A DNA stretch of 64,000 bases from Echiichthys vipera (taxonomy: Eukaryota; Chordata; Actinopteri; Perciformes; Trachinidae): assembly GCA_963691815.1 (NCBI GenBank), contig OY829652.1:20309986-20373985 (forward strand), given 5' to 3'. Positions 51,823 to 63,676 of this stretch are shown here, piece after piece. Both the position numbers and the translations under genes were made by a program. Under the pieces are notes generated by a model. The model had not been told where the DNA came from and did no database searches. It saw only the letters and a program-made list of their open reading frames with translations. The stretch's first letter is position 1; each line of letters opens with the position of its first letter.

Positions 51823-53246
51823 CTGCAAAGGGAAAACAGAGAGAGGCACTCATTACTCATCTTTATTGCTCCTGCCTTCGGATGAGGCCTTGAACCCTGC
51901 AAGTTTACTGGCACTCAGGGGTCACTGAGAAAACAACAGGAGGGAAGAGCATGAGGGATAAGATAAGCTGATCCAATCATCTGTAGGTTTCTTGTTCGAT
52001 AGAATCTCTAACTCGATAACATCTATGCTGAACAGTGCACAGCAAGCACTTCCTGCTTTAATTGAACATTGAGGTTGTGACATTTGTCTTATTGGGTACT
52101 TAGAAAACTTGTCAACAAAGGCAGGCTGATCAGGAATATTCACTGTACATTTCTGTTCATTGCTGGTGGAGGACATTGTGGTTTCAAATAGTGGATGGAT
52201 ACTGAGACATTCAAGGAATGCAAACAGTGTGGAAACAAAGTCATTTAATCACATAATCATAACATAGATGGTGCAGATGCACCAAAACATGCTGCATATG
52301 GTATGCCACACAGCGACAAAAAGGATTTTTGGGGCAGATGGCTTATCGGCATGAGTCCCGGGAACCAGAAATACTACATTGCTAAGGATATAAAACCTGC
52401 AGTCAAGACAGGATGTCCTACCTTTTGCTTTTAAAATCTTCTTTTATAACTCCCTGCTCTGTGTACTGTTAAACACAAACCTATGGCTCCTCTGCCACAT
52501 GGCTTTTCCTGTTATTAATACTCTATCTCAGAAATCACCTTTATGGTCTACAGCTGCATGCTTTTCACCGATGGTAACAATTGTCTCATTGCAAACAATT
52601 TAACTTTGACAAAGTCAAGGACAGAGTCAACGACGGCTGGCTGTGGAGCCCCTTAAGTCGTAATGATCAAAGGAAGCGAGGCCGTTGGAACCACAGTTTC
52701 ATTTAGGCTGTCGCAGTCTATTAAGGGATCATCATCCATATGGTTCTAGATAAAGGCAAAGCTTTTATTTTAGGATTACCTAATCAGTGGCCTAACTAAA
52801 CACATAGTATTTATGTGTGGTTTAAAAGACATAGTCTTATCAGTGAGGAGACAATTCATGTTTTTCAGTTCCACATAGCTTGGTAAATAGCTGGCTTCAA
52901 TAGCTTAAATATAGCCTTGAAACACATTTTCTCGGGTCTTACTTAAAAAGTAAAAAATAGTGACTTTAAAGTCCACCAAGAGATGTCAGTCAATTGGTGA
53001 CCCAAGACTGACATTTAAAACGAATTACTACCACTTAAATGAGTAATGGTTCTGTACCTTCAACCAAGAATGCACAGTTACTGAGATAAGGGGAAAAAAC
53101 AAAAGAAGAGAGTCCACAGCCACACTAGCTCTGGTACGTGTCCATAAGGGCATTTTTGGATGTAACACAAGGGTCACACCGCTTCCCAGAATTGTACGCA
53201 TGATGGGCGTGCCACTGGCGATTATCAATTTCTCTACAATGATCAC

Positions 53247-53277
53247 TAACAAACAAACAAACAAACAAACAAACAAA
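53247..53277. repeat. Microsatellite (AAAC)7
   Basis: About seven perfect AAAC units lie within a tmtc2 intron. Confidence 0.95.
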
Positions 53278-53684
53278 GAAAACAGGCTACAACCTCCTAC
53301 ATCTGCTCCCGGACTTCAAACCAGACAAATATGATGGAAGTTTGAAAACTTTCTCTTATATTATGAAAATAACTGAAATGTGTTTCTGAAAACATTTTAG
53401 GTGAAAATCTATGAGGTTGCTGAAGCTGTCTTCATTTTAGATCAATAACTTTTCATTTAACAGGTTCACGCTGTCACGAGTCACGCTGGATGCCCCTCAT
53501 TTGCATAATGTAGCCTAGACCTCAACTTTATGCAAATAAGGAAAGGCCAACTCTATGGAAATTCACTGCAATGCTACAAGAATGCAAAGAACGGATGCTT
53601 ACATAGACAATGAATGGGAAGCATGTAAATGACGGACCATGCGGACACTTAGGCACACCAGTGTTTTGGCCTAAATGCCAAATT

Positions 53685-53965
53685 GTCATTGTGACAATGC
53701 TAACATGTTTTGCAAGAATACTGTTTATCAGATTCACCCTTTTAGCTAAGCGGGTTAGCATGCTCACATAAGCTAATTAGAATTAACCACTGAGTCAACT
53801 GAGACTGATTGGAATGTCACCGCTCGGGTAGGTACTTTGGTTGAGACATTGCACTTAAAACTATATGTCAACCTCACGGTGGCACACATATCAGGGGATC
53901 ATCAAAGTCAGTACAATAAAGCCTCTGAGAACCATGAATATCTCTACTTCCATGGTAATCTTTCA
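53685..53965 (+). repeat. Interspersed repeat, GCTAACATG-type, decayed copy
   Basis: ATTGTGACAATGCTAACATG, GGGTTAGCATGCTCACATAAGC, CTATATGTCAACCTCACGG and AGGGGATCATCAAAGTCAG follow the family order with several gaps and changes. Confidence 0.55.
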
Positions 53966-56828
53966 GATAGTTGTTGATATTAGTCATGCTAACATGACTA
54001 AAACACACTTTATTTTGTTTCATTTTGACATTATAGAAGTTAGACTACATGTGATCATGTTGCATACTACAGAAAAACAGAATATACCACAGTTTTTTTT
54101 TATTTTAGTACAACTGAATCTTTCCAGCTCTGTTCCAAAAAAGCATTTTACATTCCAAAGGCAATGCAGACACCAACTCGAGTTGCTGAATTTGTCCTGA
54201 GATTATAAATGTGGGTTTCACGTCCAACCAAAACCACATGTTTTTTTGCCAGCATAATATTTAGAAAGCACAATCTTCTGAAAAGAATAAGCTTATATCT
54301 AATTATGTAATATCATTATCACATTTATCAGGGGAGAACTGGAGAGCTGCCACGCCATGACCAAAGGGGCAGCAAGACCTCCGAGGGCTGTGTGACTGTG
54401 GGTTCTGAGAGTGCACAAGACAATGCAGGCCAAGTATGTAAATCACTGCCTGGGTTTAAACCCAAGGAAGAGTCAGTGTGAGGCTACAAGAGCACAGGAA
54501 TAAAGAGAAGGATGGGAAAATGAAAAAAAAAAAAAACCCAGGAGGAAAGAATTCCTGACCATATTTCAAATCGGCAAATCAACCACTGATCTTTTTACCC
54601 TGACATCTTGTTGTCTAGATGGTCTATTAACCCCAGACATGCACAAATCACAGCACTGACAGTACTGCTTGTAAGCGTGACATTGTTGGATACTAATGAC
54701 TGAGTGAACAAATTGCATTTTCAACAACAGCCAGATATTTGTGCTTTAACCGCAGCCATGCCATCTGTCTCCTTTTTTTTTTACAGTAAGATTCTCTCTG
54801 TAAGAATGCTTCACTGAACACAGAAATGTTCCCTGAGGGTAGTTCTGTATGTCTAGTACGCCTAATGTAACTTGCTACCAATATATTCCTTTTATTACCA
54901 TTATAAGGTTATCCATTTAAACCAATTTCTACAGTTTTGGACATGTAGACAGTAAATTGGCGTACCTAATATCATGACATGCTAGTAATGTACAAAGTAA
55001 TCCTTCAGATATAGTGTATTATATTATTTCATAAGACATGTCGGAACCAATGAGGTGAACTATGATTGCATAACCCGCTAGATTATTTTCCCCTGGCTGT
55101 CCGTGAATATACAAATTTAATGTTACTTTATGATTTCACTGAAATTTGACAGATTAAATGAAGTATATTCATCCCCACTAGCTTTAACCTTCCCTGTCCT
55201 ACATTCAAACTATAAACGAGAGTTAGTTTGAAAAAAAAAAAAAAAATCTGAATTGTTCAAAGGAGGAAAAGTGAAATTAATAGTTTGGAAACAAAATGAT
55301 GAAAAAACCAAGGGCCCAAGAGGGCAATAAAAGACATTTGCACATCTGAGAGCGTCTGCCCCTCCTTTAATCTCTTCCCCTTGCCCGTGAAGATTCACTT
55401 GTCTCTCCGCCGACTGAGGGCTTTTCCGCGTCTGTGTCCAAGACAAACACATAAAGAACATGAGCTGTGGAAGAGTGAGACCCCATGCCAAGCAGACAGA
55501 GAAAGTCCAGCCCGAGCACTGCTTGAAGTTCTCTTTAGCTGCCAGGGGTCTGGATGAGGCTCTCAACACTGAAAGCTGTTGGTGGTAAAGATCCTGCATG
55601 GCCAGTCTGGTGGGGGAAGAGCTATGCATACATTTTAGGAAACTCTTGCCATACTGCACCAGTCTTCCGACTCTACGCTAAATATGAAGCCAGGAAGTGA
55701 GTTTATTTTAGACTGGAAACAAGGTGAAGCAGCTCTGTCCAAAGGTACAAAATCCTCATGCTCATGCTATATTCTGATTATTCCATAATTACTTTATATT
55801 GAATTAAACATATTTTACTTTCACAAATTTGAAGCAGTTTGTTAACAAATAAAACAGATATCAGAGAGAATTGTCAACTATTTACACTCCCTTTACATCG
55901 TCAGTCTGACGTTGCCAACACTCTAACCGATTTCAATGGGGAAGGAGGATTCAAGTATCCCTAACCAGTTTAGTCTGACGCTGACTTGAATGAGGTTAAA
56001 ATAATTTAAATCACGCAGCTCTTCTAGAACACATCAAATCCTGATTTATCCTGAACAATTTATTCACTGTTTTAAAGCCACGGCAGTAGTGACGGGGTAG
56101 GGTACAGCCATGCCTAGAAAGCTTAGCTGACTTGTTCGTGATTAGCCAGTGAGCCCAGTCCTGGCACACACATGCAAGTTAATAGGAAAGAGAAAGACCG
56201 GGCCGGGTAGTGGGTAAAATATGTAATTTAAAAATCCCTGGGTTACCCAGGATGTGTTTAAACGAGAAAATCTCTACACTGGGTCATAATATATAACAAG
56301 GTTTATTCAGTCAGTGGGGCAGCATACTGTAAGTACTGTAACTGCACATGATGTATTCAGAAATTTCCACTCATGGCTAACGTGAAACTTGTGGGCTGCT
56401 AATGCTTTACCGCTCAGGCTCACCAGCTGAGCCTTGCAATGATTTGGAAGCAGAATTTCAAGTATGAGCCAGTGAGAGAGACATATAGACAGAGCGAGGT
56501 TTAGAGAGTGTGATAGAGCATATGAAGATATATAGCTGCACAGCGGGCTAAGACTAACCAACAGCTCTCAGGCTGGCAGTGCAGCAAGAAAAGAGGATTA
56601 CAGAGTACAGCCAAGGAAATCACACCGGCTGAGGAGTAGTGTAAGCCCCTGGATAAACCGTGCAGACAGTAGACCTCCCTCTCTTATACACAGCCTCCTT
56701 TCTACTTAGCCATGGAAAACTGTGGCCCACCCATCTCATCTACAAAGATTTAAATACATACAGTGTCTTTGTGCATGTGCTGCGGCAATGGAAATCATCA
56801 AGAACAATCATTCCAATCAAACACTCAC

Positions 56829-56943
56829 CTGAGCATGTGGGCTGCACTGAAGACCACATCAAACTCCCCGCTGTCGAGGCGCGCTGCTTTCTCTGCCATC
56901 TCTGCCGCTTCCAGCAGCCGCGACTCTTCCAACAAAAATTGAC
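56829..56943 (-). CDS. tmtc2: tmtc2 coding exon (third from the 3' end), TPR region
   Basis: The 115-nt exon follows a CTGCCAG acceptor and ends CTCAG before GTGAGT on the minus strand. Two bases finish the glycine split from the previous exon; 37 codons follow; the last two bases begin the arginine completed in the next exon. It encodes residues 70-106. QFLLEESRLLEAAEMAEK and LDSGEFDVVFSAAHML carry the end of one TPR and the start of another. The frame runs on into the upstream intron as an apparent 66-codon frame, but the acceptor site and the phase of the neighbouring exons show that those extra codons are intronic. Confidence 0.95.
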
Positions 56944-58040
56944 CTGGCAGGGCAGGAGAGAACAGCCCCACTGTTAAAATGCTGAGGGATCCCCACAGAG
57001 GCACAAAGGGATACACAGGCTGCAAGTGTTGCCTTTGGCCCTGGTTGAGGGACAGCCTGGTCTGCCCCTGAAATAATATGCTGAAACACTAGATATGAGT
57101 GCAACATACCATCACCCTTTGGCAACCTCTCAGACCCATTTGTTCAGACTAGCCGACCTTGATAAATCTGTTTTTTATTTTTTTTTTTTGTAGATGAAAA
57201 TGTTTCTCACAGAAGGTTTGTGTCTTATAAGGGGTGCGGCTGAATTTGCAATAGAGAGAGGTGGGCTTTAGTAAACGATTACACATGTATGAGCATGAGC
57301 ATTGACATCGGTCCGGAGAATATTTATATCTGACTGTTCCCTGTGATGGACATTTAAAAACCTGCTGTTCAATATAAACAGATCGACAAAACAAAAACTC
57401 CGGGGGTGATTACGTATAGGCAAGAAATAATCATGCTGCGGCCTGGATCTTTTGAAGTAATGTGAGTGCAGGCCGGGCCTGGGCCGTAGGGAAGGGGGGA
57501 CAATCGTGCTAAAGCATAGCTCGGATCGTCTCGGCCAAGTGTGAGTGCGCCAGGATGCTAAACCACTATATGAACCTAAGCATATTTTCCTAATAACTGT
57601 GGATGAAACTGAGGTGAGAGACTGATGTAAAATAAGACTTCAGACCATGACTGAGCTCCAGGTTACAAACACCTCTGCAGTTATGGAGGGTTTATGATAT
57701 ATCAACCCATATCCATGGGTAATAAAGGAAAGGCACCCGAAGCATAAAAAAGAGGCAGTGTACTGCTATATTTTTCAAAATATTTGAGACTGTAAATCCT
57801 GTTCATCATGTTACAGCGTGTTTTTTTAAGGGAATACTGGAAGATCTAGTTCTAAATACAGGTGTTGATGCTCCAGGACAGTGTGGAACCTGAGCATTGG
57901 GGTCTTCATGATCATTTACATTCAGTAACTATCAAAAACTAATAACCCAGATTATGATTATCCAGCAGTACACAACGCAATTTTTTGTGTTTGCTTCTGT
58001 GCTAAACAAGCCTGGCATCAGCAGACTTATCCATAAATGC

Positions 58041-58192
58041 GTATTAGTCTGGAACCTCTCAGTTGATTTTCAGTTTGCAAAGGGCTTTTATCAACATTGC
58101 AGACCAAAATCCCTCTGTAAGCAGTTAGATAGACCTACAACCAATCAGATCAACAAACAATGGATGCATAAAACAGTAGCGTGGCAGATTTG
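58041..58192 (+). repeat. Dispersed repeat, copy 2 (shared with 22284-22425)
   Basis: TATTAGTCTGGAACCTCTCAG, TTATCAACATTGCAGACC, GATAGACCTACAACCAATC and AACAAACAATGG are in the same order as in the copy at 22284. Its right half is duplicated at 58114-58271. Confidence 0.7.
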
Positions 58193-58271
58193 TCTGTAAG
58201 CAGTTAGATAGACCTACAACCAATCAGATCAACAAACAATGGATGCATAAAACAGTAGCGTGGCAGATTTG
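58114..58271. repeat. Perfect 79-bp tandem duplication (two copies)
   Basis: Copy 1 is 58114-58192 and copy 2 is 58193-58271; all 79 positions look identical. A third partial unit, TCTG, follows. It lies in the tmtc2 intron between the exons at 56829 and 58957, 686 bases from the nearer exon, so it should not disturb splicing directly. Confidence 0.97.
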
Positions 58272-58956
58272 TCTGGTTTCCCGGCCTGTGCTAAACATAT
58301 GAATTTTATGAACTACTTGCACAGCCCTTATCAGAATAAAGTACTGTACTGTGTCTGAGTCAATGGGAAATCACAGTTTGTAAAATCGTGATAATCACCT
58401 TTAATCTATATGCTGTTTTTTGCCTTTGCAATGACACTCTGTCCTGTGTGGATCAATACAGTTAATTTAATTTCTTAACCTTTTATCTGGTGCATTGTAC
58501 ATTTTTAATGTCACATACAAGCTGGTGCAATGACAGTGAGGTGATACAGTTCATAAGAAATGCTGTTTCAGAGAGAGATGGATTTGAAAAATAGAAGAAA
58601 TTAACTTTAAACTCAATTTTACTATGGAGGCAATGTCAAGGTGTGAGTCACATGGAAATAATGTACGACAAAAGAAATGTCACAATCCACATTTCAATCA
58701 AATCAAAAAGACAACAATCTGAGGAATTTATCCTCACTAACCATGTAAAGACCGACACAGTGGCTGATTAGGGGAACAGATGACAAAGGGGTCAGCCAAC
58801 ACTGTTGTCCAAACAACGTGCCAATGCGTGGAAGTTCCTGCCTTTGTGCACTCAAGTGCAGCATGTATGTATTAAATTAAGACATATAATGTTTGAGGAT
58901 GTAAGAATAAATGCCGGATGTGTCAAATTAAAAGAAAAAACAAAATCCATGCTTAC

Positions 58957-59038
58957 CATAATGCATGTGGCAGTTGCCTTTTGTGGGATCAAGTTGGATG
59001 GCCTTAAGGAAGTACCTCTCCGCTTCGGTTTTCTGCCC
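58957..59038 (-). CDS. tmtc2: tmtc2 coding exon (fourth from the 3' end), TPR region
   Basis: The 82-nt exon lies between a CTCTCTCAG acceptor and a GTAAGC donor on the minus strand. It gives 27 codons plus the first base of a split glycine codon, residues 42-68 of the visible C-terminus. The sequence GQKTEAERYFLKAIQLDP is the second helix of a TPR, with the expected small residues, the aromatic pair YF and the closing proline. It is followed by TKGNCHMHYG, the first helix of the next TPR, a segment that is strongly conserved in my memory of vertebrate TMTC2. The exon was too short to appear as its own long open frame and was found by reading splice sites. Confidence 0.95.
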
Positions 59039-62000
59039 CTGAGAGAGACAGATTTAACAGTGTCATTATTGTTTCAACTGCTCCTCAAATATAAAAATAC
59101 CGCACTCAGCTCTACGGCCCGAAATACCTTTGTGTATACCTAGTGTGCCTCTCCAAACCGCAGATCGACTTTGACAATAAATCTTGATAAATAGACATGA
59201 AACACATGGACCACAAGTGTTATTCTTTCAAGCTCATGTGTCGTCCTGTCAAAGTGCACACTGTCATGCTTGGCACAGCGGGCCGAGCAGGGCAAAGGCT
59301 CATTCATTAGACACTTTCATCTGTGCAAATAACACTTCCAGAGCATAACCACAGATTGCCGGTGTGTGGCCTGACTGCTATGAAACACGACAGAAAGCAG
59401 TGGATGGAAATGGAGCGAGAGGGTGGAAAGGAGAGGAGAGAGACATGAACAGTGAAGGTGATTTATATATCTATAGGGATCTGTGGGTTCACTTAAGCAA
59501 ACAGAGGTAGAGCATGATGAGGAGAAGCATCACTAAAGTCTGCAGACCTCAAAAGCTCAGGTCCTTTAGACTGTGACACGTAGCCAATCACAGCTCAAAC
59601 AGAACTGAGCAGCTGGCCAATATTCATGCCAGCTGGGACTATGGCACATCTCTGCTCTCAGTTGGGCACCAGATGCCATCTGATCAACAATTAACAATGC
59701 ACACTCATGTATAAAGGCTGATGTTTTTGCATTAACAATGTCATTTTTAGTGTGTGTCAACTGAAAGATAATGCCTTTGCATGAATAAAACATATATTAT
59801 TAGATTGGAGTTGTGCCAAGTCTATAAAGGCTTAAAGTAAAATGCAAAGCCGTCAAAAAAAAAGAAAAAAGGTGGAGCATTAAATAAAGATTTCAAAAGC
59901 CAGGAAAAACAATGTGTATGAACTCAGGGAATTACCTCAGTTTAGTCAAATAGAAGAATGGGCTCAAATCCAATCAGTACAGTGTGGCATTAATGACATA
60001 TACTTAGTCAAGCGTATATATTTTCAGTGAGCTGTAGATTCAATAAATACATAATTTTCTAATGTAAATATCTGAGTGGGGTTTCCCTTGATGATGCGGA
60101 AAAATCAAGCCTGGACTAAGTATATGTTTAATAGAGCTGATGCTATCCAAGTAGCGATCACAGTTCCAGTCTGAAAAGCATCCTCTCTGTGTATTTTTAT
60201 ACTCATATTCACAGATGTAGGAATGTGTATGTTTGAGAGCCAGCTGGTTTTATAATAACAGAGGCCTACGTCTGTTTGTTAAACCTCAGAATTAAGCTTT
60301 CACACATTGAAATGACTTTCAGTCGTGAGTGGATGGATTTATACCATGATATGTCTAAGTATATTAATGGAGACCATGCCCAGAGTAAGATATATAGCAG
60401 TTAGGACTTAGGACCTCAAAAATGTGGCTCATTTCTCATTACTCCAAAAAAAAAAAATGCTATTACAGTTCTTAATAACTCCCAGAGGCAATTTGTTACA
60501 CTACTTGTTGTATTACTTCGCAGTTCAATCCCTTGAAACAGCCAAGTGCATTCTCTTTCATCTTCAAATTCCTGGATTATGCATTGTATGTACGTCTCTA
60601 TGAATACTCATGCAACCCTGACAACACTAATGCTCACATGTATTATTGTTATTCTATGGAAAGTCCATCGAATGCCAACCACTCACAAAACACACACTTT
60701 CCATGAAATATATCCACTTCTCATTTGAGTCATCTTATGTGTGAAAACAGTATCCACCCTTTTGTCACACACATGCTGAACTTACTGGTGCATGCCTCGC
60801 ACCTCAACTCGTCTGATAACATGAGATAAACTTCAGATGTAGCTCTGACTCTGTGGACGCCAAGGTGATTATGAATGGAGCCTGCATCGTATTAGCTGAG
60901 GAAATGACAAGATGACTGAATCCAATATTGCAAGCATCAGGGTGGCTGTGTCCATCTCCAACATGTGTGTGTACAGAGAGAGCCTGAATCACATCCAGAT
61001 CCCCGGAGTGTCAGCAGAGGAGTGTAGGGGTCAGCGCAGCTGGGGGGGAACGATACTGATCTAGGTTATTAACTCTCCCTTCTCCCCTATTTTCTCCTCC
61101 CCTCATCCACAAGAACTCATTGCGCCCCAGCACCCAGCTCAGCTCCACCGTCTTTCTCTCACCCTTCTCTGACCCTGCTGCCAAGCCTTATCTCGCGGTC
61201 TCTCCACCTCCCCCATAGGGATCTGAACCTCAAATCCCCTGACAGTATCTGAAGCGTCTTCATCACTCACAGTGGTGCTACAGGAGTCTGGTGGGAGGGG
61301 GAACAAAGAAGCGGGGACTTGTGGGCAGGTCGACTTCCTGCACTGGTTGTGATCACACTTAAACACTGTTGTCATCAGGCACAGAGGCCAGAGCTACAAC
61401 AGGAAGGAACACATTAAATGGTAACCTTACTCAAATTCACTGGTTGAAACATTCCAACATATTTCAATAAAAAAACTTTCTTTCATGTATGTCTCATGGT
61501 TAGAGGCTAGGCTAGACTCAGAGATAACGAGCCTCAAAACCCAACTACCATCCATCATGGTCAGAGATCTACAGAGATTCATCCCTGCAGCTTTGAGCTC
61601 TACTTTCTTCCAAAATCAATAACACATAAATAAAATGAGTTTCTCTTCACAGCCCTCTGAAATGATCCCTGCGTCATACCCTCTGACTGTCCTTGCAGAC
61701 AGCAGGATGATGATGTTGATGTCCAGTGGCTTTTTTTTTTTAACAAAGAGGTTTTCGTGTCATCTTAACAAGTAACTTTTATCTGTTGTGTCAGCTGAAC
61801 TAGTCTTTAAGCTCACCATCAGTCTGGATGGAAAAATCAATCTAGTACGGTGCTGGAGCTCAATTAAATTTAGACACAATGATCTACACCTCCAAGACTG
61901 CTTCACAGAGTACACACTATATAATGGCATTACTGAGCCACAAATATGACCCATAAAGAATTAAAGTGATTGTCAGATTACATTTAGAGTTTGACATCTT

Positions 62001-63554
62001 GCTTTGTTGCCTGGAGTTAGACGAAAAGATTGATACCACTAATGTCTGTACGGTAAATATGAAGCTACCACCAGCAACATTAGCCTAGCTTAGCACGAAG
62101 ACTGGAAAGAAAAAGAAACAGCTATCTCAATCATCTCATATAACTTTCAGCAAAAAAGCAAACAAGCGCTTTTACTAAAAGGCCCTTTTGTCCAGGAGGT
62201 ACTATGTGTAAATTGTGGAGCTTTACAGGTGTTGATAGGTGGATTTTGTTATCGACAGAGCCAAACTAGTTTCCAGTCCTTGTATTAAGTGTTAACTGGC
62301 TGCTGGCTGTAGCTTCATATTTGTCGTACAGATAGGAGAGTGGTATTAATCTTCTCATCTAACTCTTTGTAGGAAATCAAACACACATATTTCCCGAAGT
62401 GTCACACTTTTCATTTCTAAGGGCTTAATGTAAAGCTTTGATATACTGTAGCAACCTCAAAACAAAAACGCTTTCCAGTAAGTTTAGGTACAGTCAATTA
62501 GTTCTTCCACACATACAGAATCAGTGAAAAAAGTAAAAACTCATAAGAATCTGAAGACTTTAGTCTTACTGTGGCCATCAGATCCCACCAATCCAGGCTA
62601 CCAAAACAAATTGCTGTCCTTTCATTAAGGCTAAGACTGTGGGAGGAAGATGTGTCAACTGAAGAGAAGGCCTCCACCCTCCTTTTGACCTTCTGTGCGA
62701 CTCTTCTTCTAATTTGTTAATTTCTCCTCTGACAGTCCATTTCCGCTCTAACTGCTCCTGCCGGTCAGCTCTACTGCAAATATGCCCATCTAGCTGCAAT
62801 CTGTAACGGATGACTGCATGACCCGGCTATATGACCACCTCCTCGTAATCTCGCCAACTCTGGAAACTTTTGCCCCTAAGACCTTTCTACACAGACGCCA
62901 TTTTCGTCGTTACTGAAACACAGGTCAGTGTGTGTGACCCTGAGAGGATATTATCTCTGTCCTGGAAAATGTATTCCTTTACAGTGCTCAGATTTCAATT
63001 CTCTATTTGGCAGAGCAAAATTGCAAACATGCCAAATGCCTACTGTCTATTTTGCTGCTGATCCAAAATTGTGAACGCAGCTTTTTGATTAACTTTTTAT
63101 GACATGGACCAAAAAGGGGCAGCTACAATGGTTTTAATCAGGAAGTCCTATTTCCATAACAGACAGGAGCGTCTTGAGAAACACAAGGTGACAACCTTCT
63201 CTCGCTGTTCTCCTATGCTCACTCGTCCAATCTCTCCCCCGTCTCTCACCCACACACTATTGATTAACTGTAGATACTTCAGGAGGACATTATTACTCAG
63301 CAAAGGGCCGTGGAGGACTGATGAACAGCCAGTGGAGATGAAAGACGATGTAATAAAAAAGAAAGGGAAAAGAGGGTACAGGTAGAGAACGAGAACTGGT
63401 TCAGGGAAACAAAACATTAGACAATGTCCCTGATCTGATACAGTCTACCAGCAGAAGTATGAATTCCACTTTTAATTTGTAAAAGTTTCTTCTTTCAAAA
63501 GTATAAAGTTGCATTAAAGGTAGGATCAAAAAAAAAAAAAAATCAAAGTCATAC
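59039..63554 (-). other. tmtc2 intron (4.5 kb)
   Basis: The intron starts GTATGA and ends CTCTCTCAG on the minus strand. It holds an inverted-repeat element at 61990-62395, short A and T runs (about 60446-60458 and 61731-61741), and a GC-richer stretch near 61020-61400 without a supported gene. Open frames in it are short and carry no recognisable domain. Confidence 0.9.
61990..62395. mobile_element. Inverted-repeat element (long imperfect arms) in a tmtc2 intron
   Basis: The left arm at about 62010-62085 (GAGTTAGACGAAAAGATTG, ATACCACTAATGTCTGTACG, AATATGAAGCTACC) and the right arm at about 62290-62370, read in reverse (GAGTTAGATGAGAAGATTA, ATACCACTCTCCTATCTGTACG, AATATGAAGCTACAG), are inverted copies of about 75 bp. 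The centre holds CAGGTGTTGATAGGTGG and CAGAGCCAAACTAG. It is non-coding and related to pieces at 21971-22231 and 23010-23085. Confidence 0.7.
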
Positions 63555-63676
63555 CGTCATAGCCAGGAGTTTGCCATAGGTGAGGTGTGCGGGAATGTGG
63601 TCCGGCTTGGCTCGCAGGGACTCTCTGTACCAGTGCTCAGCATCAGTCAGCTTGTTCAGTCTAATGTAGGCCTCCC
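63555..63676 (-). CDS. tmtc2: tmtc2 coding exon (fifth from the 3' end), TPR region
   Basis: On the minus strand the exon follows a CTCACAG acceptor and ends at ATGACG before a GTATGA donor. It has 122 nt: two bases completing a split glycine codon, then 40 codons. It encodes residues 1-41 of the visible C-terminus. Residues 3-26 are the second half of one TPR (AEHWYRESLRAKPD, with the A, Y and P positions of the TPR pattern). Residues 27-41 start the next TPR (HIPAHLTYGKLLAMT). The exon starts in phase 1, so an upstream exon ending with one coding base must lie to the right of the window edge. It joins in phase 0 to the exon at 58957-59038. The frame is open throughout, with no frameshift. 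Confidence 0.95.

Larger units (their letters stand above)
51823..56828 (-). other. tmtc2 intron (5.0 kb)
   Basis: The intron has GT-AG ends (GTGAGT and TTTGCAG). It contains an AAAC microsatellite at 53247-53277, a GCTAACATG-type repeat remnant at 53685-53965, and A runs near 54522 and 55230. An apparent 149-codon minus-strand frame at 55210-55659 has a poly-phenylalanine tail from a T run and no recognised domain, so it is not called as a gene. Confidence 0.9.
56944..58956 (-). other. tmtc2 intron (2.0 kb)
   Basis: The intron has GT-AG ends (GTAAGC and CTGCCAG). It contains a perfect 79-bp tandem duplication at 58114-58271 inside a dispersed repeat related to the one at 22284-22425. Nothing else is recognised. 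Confidence 0.9.

Noticed and set aside
53247..53277. Regularly spaced repeats that might suggest a CRISPR array
   Set aside because: It is a simple AAAC microsatellite without spacers, and the DNA is vertebrate nuclear sequence. No CRISPR array occurs in the window.
55210..55659. A 149-codon minus-strand frame in a tmtc2 intron
   Set aside because: The phenylalanine run at its end comes from a T tract; no domain and no splice sites that fit the tmtc2 phases.
56944..57025. Extension of the 56829-56943 exon frame to an upstream methionine
   Set aside because: The CTGCCAG acceptor and the split glycine shared with the exon at 58957-59038 show that these codons are intronic.
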